Shown: positions 28,676 through 36,620 of the stretch, piece by piece
Position numbering within the stretch: the stretch's first letter is position 1
How the letters are laid out: every line of letters begins with the position of its first letter
Assembly (NCBI GenBank): GCA_905234365.1
Contig: CAJOHI010000011.1
Coordinates: 1 to 36,620, forward strand
DNA: 36,620 bases
Direction: 5' to 3'
Source of the DNA: an uncultured Selenomonadaceae bacterium
Lineage (GTDB): Bacteria; Bacillota; Negativicutes; Selenomonadales; Selenomonadaceae
Notes under the pieces: model-generated
What the model was told of the DNA's origin: nothing
What the model saw: only the letters and a program-made list of their open reading frames with translations
Database searches by the model: none
Translations under genes and position numbers: made by a program

Positions 28676-31600
28676 TTGTATCGAAAAGTTGATACTAATT
28701 TAAATTTTGCAAGTCGCGAAAGTGAAGTTGAAAAATTTTGGAAAGAAAATGACATTGCACAAAAGGCTATTGATAACCGTGAAGGCTGTCCGGATTATAC
28801 TTTTTATGACGGTCCGCCGACTGCAAACGGTCAACCACACATTGGTCACGTTTTGACTCGCGTTATCAAGGACTTATTTCCGCGTTATCACTCAATGAAA
28901 GGTCAAAAGGTGCTTAGAAAAGCCGGTTGGGACACTCACGGGTTGCCGGTTGAAATTGAAGTTGAAAAGTTAATCGGTATCAGCGGCAAAGAGCAGATCG
29001 AGGAGTATGGGATTGAACCTTTTATCAAAAAATGTCGTGAATCCGTTTGGAAATATAAGGGCATGTGGGAAGAATTTAGCGGCGTTGTCGGTTTTTGGGC
29101 TGACATGGAGCACCCATATATCACTTACGAAAACGATTATATCGAGTCCATTTGGTGGGCATTGAAAAAGATTTACGAGCGCGATTTGCTTTACAAGGGT
29201 CATAAAGTCGTTCCGTATTGTCCACGCTGCGGCACTCCGCTTTCCAGTCATGAGGTTGCTCAAGGTTACAAAGATGTCAAGGAACGCAGCGCTATGGTTA
29301 AATTCAAAGTCAAAGGTGCTGACGCTTACTTTTTAGCCTGGACGACTACGCCCTGGACGTTGCCTTCAAATTTGGTTTTATGCGTCAATCCTGATGTCAA
29401 TTATGTTAAAATTCAAGTTGGCGGCACTAATTATATCCTTGCCGAAGCGCTTGTTGACAGCGTATTTGCTGACATTGACGGCGATCGCAAAATTATTGAA
29501 AGATACAAAGGCAAAGATTTGGAGTACAAGGAATATGAGCCGCTTTATCCTTTTGCTGACGAGATCGTTGCCAAGAGCGGCAAGAAGGCATTTTTCGTGA
29601 CTTGTGACGATTACGTTACGACTGAGGACGGCACCGGCATTGTCCATTGTGCTCCGGCTTTTGGCGAAGATGACAATAGGGTTTGTCGAAAGTACGATAC
29701 GCCGTTTGTTCAATTCGTTGATACTAAGGGACTCATGACCGCCGAGACGACTTGGGCGGGAACGTTTGTTAAGGACGCGGATCCACTAATTCTTGATGAC
29801 CTCAAAAAGAGCGGTAAACTTCTCAAGGCGCCGAAATTTGAACACAGCTATCCGCATTGTTGGAGATGTGATACGCCGCTTATTTATTACGCTCGCGAAT
29901 CCTGGTTTATCAAAATGACCGCCGTCAAAGATGATTTACTTGCCAACAACGGCACCGTGAATTGGATTCCGCCTTCGATTGGCAAAGGCAGGTTTGGCGA
30001 TTGGCTGGAGCATGTGCAGGATTGGGGGATTAGTCGCAACCGTTATTGGGGAACGCCGCTTAACATTTGGCAGTGCGATTGCGGTCATTTGCATTCGATC
30101 GGTTCCATTGCGGAGTTGAAGCAGTTATCAAAAAATTGTCCAGATGACATTGAGCTTCACAGACCTTACATTGACAAGGTGACTTTTGATTGTCCTAAGT
30201 GCGGTCATGAAATGCGTCGAGTGCCGGAAGTGATTGATTGTTGGTTTGACAGTGGCGCAATGCCTTTTGCTCAATGGCACTATCCTTTTGAGAATGTGGA
30301 AATTTTCAACGAGAGATTTCCTGCGGACTTTATCAGTGAGGCAGTCGATCAAACTCGCGGCTGGTTCTATTCGCTCATGGCGATTTCGACGCTGCTCTTT
30401 AATAAGTCGCCGTTCAAAAATTGCATTGTTCTTGGGCATGTTCAAGATAAAGACGGTCAGAAGATGAGCAAGTCAAAAGGCAATGCGGTAGACCCGATGA
30501 CGGAGCTTAGGGCGCATGGTGCCGACGCTATTCGCTGGTATTTTTATATTAATTCTGCACCGTGGTTGCCAAACCGTTATCATGATGAAGCTGTCAAGGA
30601 ATGTCAACGCAAATTTCTTGGCACGCTTTGGAATACTTATGCCTTTTTTGTCCTCTACGCCAATATTGACAACTTCGATGCCACTAAATATGAGATTGAT
30701 TATGAAAAGTTGACTGTTATGGATAAGTGGTGCCTGTCCAGATTAAATTCTACGGTCAAGGCGGTTGACGATTTTCTGACTAATTACAAAGTTACTGAAG
30801 CGGCTAAATGTCTGCAGGACTTTGTTGAGCAACTTTCTAATTGGTACGTTCGCAGAAGTCGTGCCAGATTTTGGGCAAAGGGCATGGAGCAGGATAAGAT
30901 CAACGCCTTTTTGACGCTTTATACTGCACTTGTGACGATTGCAAAGGCGGCGGCGCCTATGGTTCCGTTTATTACCGAAAGTATTTATCAGAATCTCGTC
31001 TGCTCAATCGACAAATCAGCGCCGCAGAGTGTTCATCTTTGCGATTATCCAACTGTTGACGAATCGTTGATTGATTCTGCACTTGAAAGCAACATGGAAA
31101 CGGTTTTGGAAATTGTCGTGCTTGGTCGTGCTGCTCGTAACATCACAAATATTAAAAATCGTCAACCGATCGCTGATATGTTCGTCAAGACGCCGGTTAA
31201 GTTGTCTGACTTTTTCGTTGCGTCAACGTCAAGAATGTCGAATTTAAAGACGATATGGACGAATTTATTAAATATAATATCAAGCCTAATTTTAGGGTAC
31301 TCGGCAAGAAAGTCGGCAAGGCGATGAAGGAAGTCAAGTCGCTTTTAGATAGTATTGACGCTGCCGCCTCTAAAGCTGAACTCGACAAGACCGGCGAATT
31401 GAAAATTAAATTACAATCCGGCGATGAAATTATTTTGACGAGCGAAGACATTGAAATTACAATGGAGCAAAGTGAAGGCTTCAACTGTCAGAAGTCCGGC
31501 GAAGTTACCATTGCGCTTTCCACGACGTTGACACCTGATCTCATTGAGGAAGGCTTTGTTCGTGAGATCATCAGCAAAGTGCAGACAATGCGCCGCGATT

Positions 31601-31797
31601 CCAATTTTGAGGTCATGGATAAAATCACTCTTTATGCTTACGGCAATGACAAACTCGTTGACATCATGAAACGCAACGAAGACGAAATCAAGAAGATCGT
31701 TTTGGCTGACAATGTTGAATATAACAAAACCGTTGACTTTGCCAAAGAATGGAATATCAACGGCGAAAATATTTATCTTGCTGTCAAGGTTGTTTAA
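28676..31797 (+). pseudogene. ileS: Isoleucyl-tRNA synthetase, frame-disrupted near 31220 (true frameshift or sequence error)
   Basis: ORF 28676-31327 has GPPTANGQPHIGHVLTRVIKD and KMSKSKGNAVDP; the C-terminal domain continues in another frame (VNVKNVEFKDDMDEFIKYNIKPNFRVLGKKVGK..., ORF 31255-31797). Confidence 0.85.
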
Positions 31798-31809
31798 ACA
31801 GGCAGTGAC

Positions 31810-32277
31810 ATGGCAAAGGAAATTGAGAGAAAATTTTTAGTTGACAAAAATATTTTTAAGCCGACAGGTGAAGGTGAATGTATCGCGCAAGGTTATTTGT
31901 CCTCGATGCCTGAACGAACGGTTAGAGTCAGAATTAAAAATCAATGTGGATACTTGACCGTTAAAGGCAAGACCGACGGTATCAGCCGCAGCGAATTTGA
32001 ATATAAAATACCTGAATCTGACGCCGAAGAACTGCTTAGATTATGCGAACCGTCAATTATTGTCAAACGCAGATATACTGTCAACGTTAATGGCTCTATT
32101 TGGGAAGTTGATGTTTTTGAAGGCGACAATGCCGGTCTTGTCGTTGCGGAAATTGAGCTGCAGTCAGAAGGTGAAGACTTTGTTAAGCCGGATTGGCTTG
32201 GCGCCGAAGTTTCATTTGACGCCAAATATTACAATTCAAATTTAAGCAAAAATCCTTATAAATTATGGAAGTCTTAA
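31810..32277 (+). CDS. CYTH-domain protein (triphosphate tunnel metalloenzyme family)
   Basis: MAKEIERKFLVDKNIF (ExExK signature), YLTVKGKTDGISRSEFEYKIP, KRRYTV. Confidence 0.9.
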   Translation: MAKEIERKFLVDKNIFKPTGEGECIAQGYLSSMPERTVRVRIKNQCGYLTVKGKTDGISRSEFEYKIPESDAEELLRLCEPSIIVKRRYTVNVNGSIWEVDVFEGDNAGLVVAEIELQSEGEDFVKPDWLGAEVSFDAKYYNSNLSKNPYKLWKS

Positions 32278-33116
32278 ATTAAATTTAACTTTTTGAAAGC
32301 GTTATAAATTCCGTCGTCCATAACGGCACTTGTTACGAAAGTTGCGGCAGCTTTGGCGTCCTCACTGCCGTCACCGACACAAACACTCACGGCGCAAAAA
32401 TTAAACATGTCGATATCCCATTTTGAATCGCCAAAAGCGATAGTCTCAGACCTGTCAACTTTAAGGTAGTCAAGTAAATCAGCAATTCCGCGAGATTTCG
32501 ACAAATCCTTAACGCCAAAGTCGCCGAACAACGCAGTATCACCCTTACCACCCCAAGTACCAACTTTGAGATCCGGAAAATCTTCCTTAGCCGCAAGATA
32601 GTCATCATAAGTATTGAGGATAAAGCTGACCTTGTTGAGGTCGTCGCGATAAAGGTTGTCGCTGTCAAAAATCATATCGGGAAAAATCTTGCGAACGGTT
32701 ATATCATTTGCGTCGTCTCTACCTTTATAGGCGGCGTATTTTTTTATGACCGGGTTTCCGGCACTCTCAAAATTCTCACTTGCAAAGAGACCGTTATTGC
32801 TCTCAAGATAAAATTCAAGTTTACGCCTGTGAAGCCAGTCAACAATTCGTTTACACTGTTCCAAAGTAATAAGTCGATGTACAACGACTTTGCCTTCACT
32901 TTCAACGTAGGCGCCATTGCCACCAATCATTCCGTCAAGTCCGATTGCCCAAATTTCGGGATAAATTTCAGCCTTAGAACGGCCGGTGCAAAGGTAAACC
33001 TTGTTGCCGTTTTGCCTTGCCTTGCGGATCGCCTCAACGGCGGATTGTGGCAGCCGGTTCTCATAGTCAACCAAAGTTCCGTCGACGTCAATAAAAATAT
33101 CGCTCATTATATCCAC
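32274..33116 (-). CDS. Cof-type HAD-IIB phosphatase
   Basis: SDIFIDVDGTLVDYENRLPQSAVEAIRKARQNGNKVYLCTGRS...ETIAFGDSKWDIDMFNFCAVSVCVGDGSEDAKAAA. M at codon 4 is an alternative start. Confidence 0.88.
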   Translation of the reverse strand: MDIMSDIFIDVDGTLVDYENRLPQSAVEAIRKARQNGNKVYLCTGRSKAEIYPEIWAIGLDGMIGGNGAYVESEGKVVVHRLITLEQCKRIVDWLHRRKLEFYLESNNGLFASENFESAGNPVIKKYAAYKGRDDANDITVRKIFPDMIFDSDNLYRDDLNKVSFILNTYDDYLAAKEDFPDLKVGTWGGKGDTALFGDFGVKDLSKSRGIADLLDYLKVDRSETIAFGDSKWDIDMFNFCAVSVCVGDGSEDAKAAATFVTSAVMDDGIYNAFKKLNLI

Positions 33117-33119
33117 ACC

Positions 33120-33413
33120 TCAATTAATAATGCCGTGCTTAACCCTGTCGCGTTCTTCGGCTTTCTTGGCGTCGTTCCAGCGGTCCAGCGTGCCGGTTAA
33201 GTAGCCTGTGATCCTGCGGATACGCTCAAATTTCTCGCCTTGAAGTCTGTAGTTGAGATCAACCATGCCGTCCTGACAAAGCACAACCTCAATGGCACTG
33301 ACGGGATCGCAAGTGTTGGTTCTGACATAATCGACATAATTTTTGGGCTCATTATCGCCAACGTCATCAAAGCCAACAAAGGTAAGCTCAACGCCGTCAT
33401 AAAATTTAATCAT
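33120..33413 (-). CDS. Small protein with NrdD C-terminus-like motif (RRITGYLTGTLDRWNDAKKAEERDRVKHG)
   Basis: Resembles the glycyl-radical-bearing C-terminal segment of anaerobic ribonucleotide reductases; ATG at 33413 after gaggcggtgg. Confidence 0.5.
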   Translation of the reverse strand: MIKFYDGVELTFVGFDDVGDNEPKNYVDYVRTNTCDPVSAIEVVLCQDGMVDLNYRLQGEKFERIRRITGYLTGTLDRWNDAKKAEERDRVKHGIIN

Positions 33414-33485
33414 AAAAACCACCGCCTCAATAAATTTAAAAAGATTCATTAAGACATTTTAACAAAGGGCAAAACGGCTGTCAAG

Positions 33486-34451
33486 TTAGAAATTGTTGAT
33501 GACGTCCTCAACAGTTGGAGCATAAGAACCGGGTTGGCTAACGGCGATACCGGCAACGATATTGCTAAGTTTGGCGGCAAGTTCCAACTTAACACCTGCG
33601 GCAATGGCAAGCGAGGCAGCAGCACAAACGGCGTCGGCGGCACCGGCAGGATCAATAAGTAACTGCTGCTTAGTTCTAAAATGCTGACTGATATTAGGCG
33701 AGACAAGAGTCAAACCGTATCCACTGCGAGTCGCCAAAACGCTGCGAATTGCAAATTTCCTGCTGACATAATGCGCGGCGGCAAGAGAGGCGTTGTCGTC
33801 AGAGGCAGATATCGGCGAAAGCAGAATCCTATTGAGCTTGGCAACATTTGGCACGATATAATCGGCATGCTGATATTTGATCCAGTTGACGCCATAGGGC
33901 AGGATAATCACGGGCGTGCCATGCCAATGACAATCGGCAATGAGTGCCTGACAAAAATGTTCGGTGCAAACGCCCTTTTCATAGTCGGCGATAACTACGG
34001 CGTCAAGAGTATGATTGAGGTGCTTGTGAATATATCTGAGCAACTTTTCAAAAAGCTCATCGGGATATTGAGTATCCACCTCAAAGTCAAGCCGAAAAAC
34101 CTGGTGATTCTTAGCAATGACGCGAACTTTGGTAGTAGTCGGATAGTCAGTAAAAAAAAGTCCGTGTGTGTCCGTATGACTTTTATAAAGCAGCTCCATT
34201 AAGGATTCGCAGTTGTGATCCCTGCCGACAAACCCGGCAAGCAGAGGCTTGGCACCTAACGCAGCCAGACAGCGTGCAACATTGGCACTGCCACCCGGAC
34301 AGGCCTCTCGACGAGTTATCTTTGCAACCGGAATTGGCGCGTCAGAGGAAAATTTATCAAGCTTAGCAAGATAAAACTTATCCAACATCACGTCGCCAGC
34401 AACCAAAATGCGCTTGTTGCTGACAATTTCAAAGAATTTTGAATCAAACAC
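33486..34451 (-). CDS. D-glycero-beta-D-manno-heptose-7-phosphate kinase domain (PfkB family, RfaE1/HldE-like)
   Basis: KRILVAGDVMLDKFYLAKLDKFSSDAPIPVAKITRREACPGGSANVARCLAALGAKPLLAGFVGRD; no C-terminal nucleotidyltransferase domain. Confidence 0.85.
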   Translation of the reverse strand: MFDSKFFEIVSNKRILVAGDVMLDKFYLAKLDKFSSDAPIPVAKITRREACPGGSANVARCLAALGAKPLLAGFVGRDHNCESLMELLYKSHTDTHGLFFTDYPTTTKVRVIAKNHQVFRLDFEVDTQYPDELFEKLLRYIHKHLNHTLDAVVIADYEKGVCTEHFCQALIADCHWHGTPVIILPYGVNWIKYQHADYIVPNVAKLNRILLSPISASDDNASLAAAHYVSRKFAIRSVLATRSGYGLTLVSPNISQHFRTKQQLLIDPAGAADAVCAAASLAIAAGVKLELAAKLSNIVAGIAVSQPGSYAPTVEDVINNF

Positions 34452-34518
34452 GTTATCACTCCTATTGACAATTTTGCATTCAAATGATATGATAACATAA
34501 ATTTTAATTAAAATCTAG

Positions 34519-35811
<1,293 letters not shown>

Positions 35812-35873
35812 TTGTTATTCCTCCACATCTAGCGGATCGCCGTACAGTCCCGGCATGGACAAAGATCACGCTA

Positions 35874-35940
35874 CGTTAATTAAGTCACCGCGATACTGAC
35901 CTCGCGGCACGGTCTACACATTTTTGACATTAACGGCGGC
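35874..35940. repeat. Imperfect direct repeat with hairpin, copy 1
   Basis: cgttaattaagtcaccgcgatactgacctcgcgg...tttttgacattaacggcggcg; contains CCGCGA(35888-35893)/TCGCGG(35902-35907). Confidence 0.7.
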
Positions 35941-36016
35941 GGCACATTTGCTCAAAATGGTTGCTATCGAGCCTTTTAAGGCCATAAAGTTGCCAATTTG
36001 CATTCGTGTCACTTCC

Positions 36017-36087
36017 CGTTAATTAAGTCGCCGCGATACTGTCCTCGCGGTCCGGACAAACAGACAATTTTTGACGCTAACGGAGGC
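36017..36087. repeat. Imperfect direct repeat with hairpin, copy 2
   Basis: cgttaattaagtcgccgcgatactgtcctcgcgg...tttttgacgctaacggaggcg; contains CCGCGA(36031-36036)/TCGCGG(36045-36050). Confidence 0.7.
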
Positions 36088-36580
36088 GATACGGATCACA
36101 GAAGTCATTGACGTAATCTGCGATACATTGCGTAATTGGCAGTGCAAGAGATCGAGTATAATTGAGGTCCGCGTTGTTACGAAGGTTTCCAACAAGGATT
36201 TCACAACACGGTATTTGCTGTGCACACAACTTATCGAAAGATTCGTAGTTACACTTGGTCATTTCGAATGACAGGAGTCGATATTTGATATATAATCCGA
36301 GTATGAATGATTGCCGTGTAATTTCGGAAGTGTAGAATTCGGGGTATTTGATCCGTCGACAGGACCCAGTCGTATCGCCGACTAATGCAGATAATCTGAT
36401 GACCACGTCACCTTTTCGACCGTATTGATAGAGTTTCTGCAGCGAGACACCCTTGCAAACTGCAACGAGTGGCGCCAGTAATTTGATTCGGTCTGCGAGA
36501 TCGCCGCAAACGTTGTACGGGGTTACTTCAGAGTGCTTACTAATCGGCGTACGAACTTGGGTAGTTGTTAAATAAATCAT
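36077..36580 (-). CDS. Hypothetical protein (167 aa)
   Basis: ATG at 36580 after aaaggtgatatac; family not recognised. Confidence 0.5.
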   Translation of the reverse strand: MIYLTTTQVRTPISKHSEVTPYNVCGDLADRIKLLAPLVAVCKGVSLQKLYQYGRKGDVVIRLSALVGDTTGSCRRIKYPEFYTSEITRQSFILGLYIKYRLLSFEMTKCNYESFDKLCAQQIPCCEILVGNLRNNADLNYTRSLALPITQCIADYVNDFCDPYRLR

Positions 36581-36620
36581 ATGTATATCACCTTTCTATT
36601 GCGAATTTCAAGACGAAACC

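Overview
AT-rich chromosomal window, probably from a diderm Firmicute (Negativicutes-like, judged from LptC, HldE/RfaE1, SucCD and flagellar/chemotaxis genes; lineage is inference). Most of it is housekeeping: a YvyF-like flagellar operon protein, iorA, a VOC protein, an AraC regulator, PBP1A, class II FBP aldolase, CheR, SbcD/SbcC, LptC, RfbD, a sigma-70 factor, a ROK kinase, an EAL-domain protein, SucC/SucD, IleS, a CYTH protein, an HAD phosphatase, HldE and TrpS. The standout signal is a set of three long G/C homopolymers (C9 at 2516-2524, G10 at 18194-18203, G10 at 24976-24985). Each sits in or directly upstream of a surface-glycan-type gene and is in a frame-disrupting state, as in slipped-strand contingency loci. 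(1) A WavE-family gene is split by C9; C10 or C7 would restore about 496 codons. The gene is bracketed by a 131-bp, ~96% identical direct repeat of the iorA 3' end. (2) A SAM-methyltransferase/hydroxylase-like gene is split by G10; G11 or G8 would restore about 286 codons. (3) A short leader ORF carrying G10 lies between a consensus-like promoter and an intrinsic terminator. This leader precedes a GDPD-HAD-nucleotidyltransferase-cupin-nucleotidyltransferase-WavE operon, and the architecture suggests a slippage-controlled attenuator/translational-coupling switch. Other oddities: frame-disrupted ileS and trpS, a small protein with an NrdD-like RxTGYL motif, several enzyme homologues that seem to have lost catalytic motifs, and a tandem hairpin-containing repeat at the right end.
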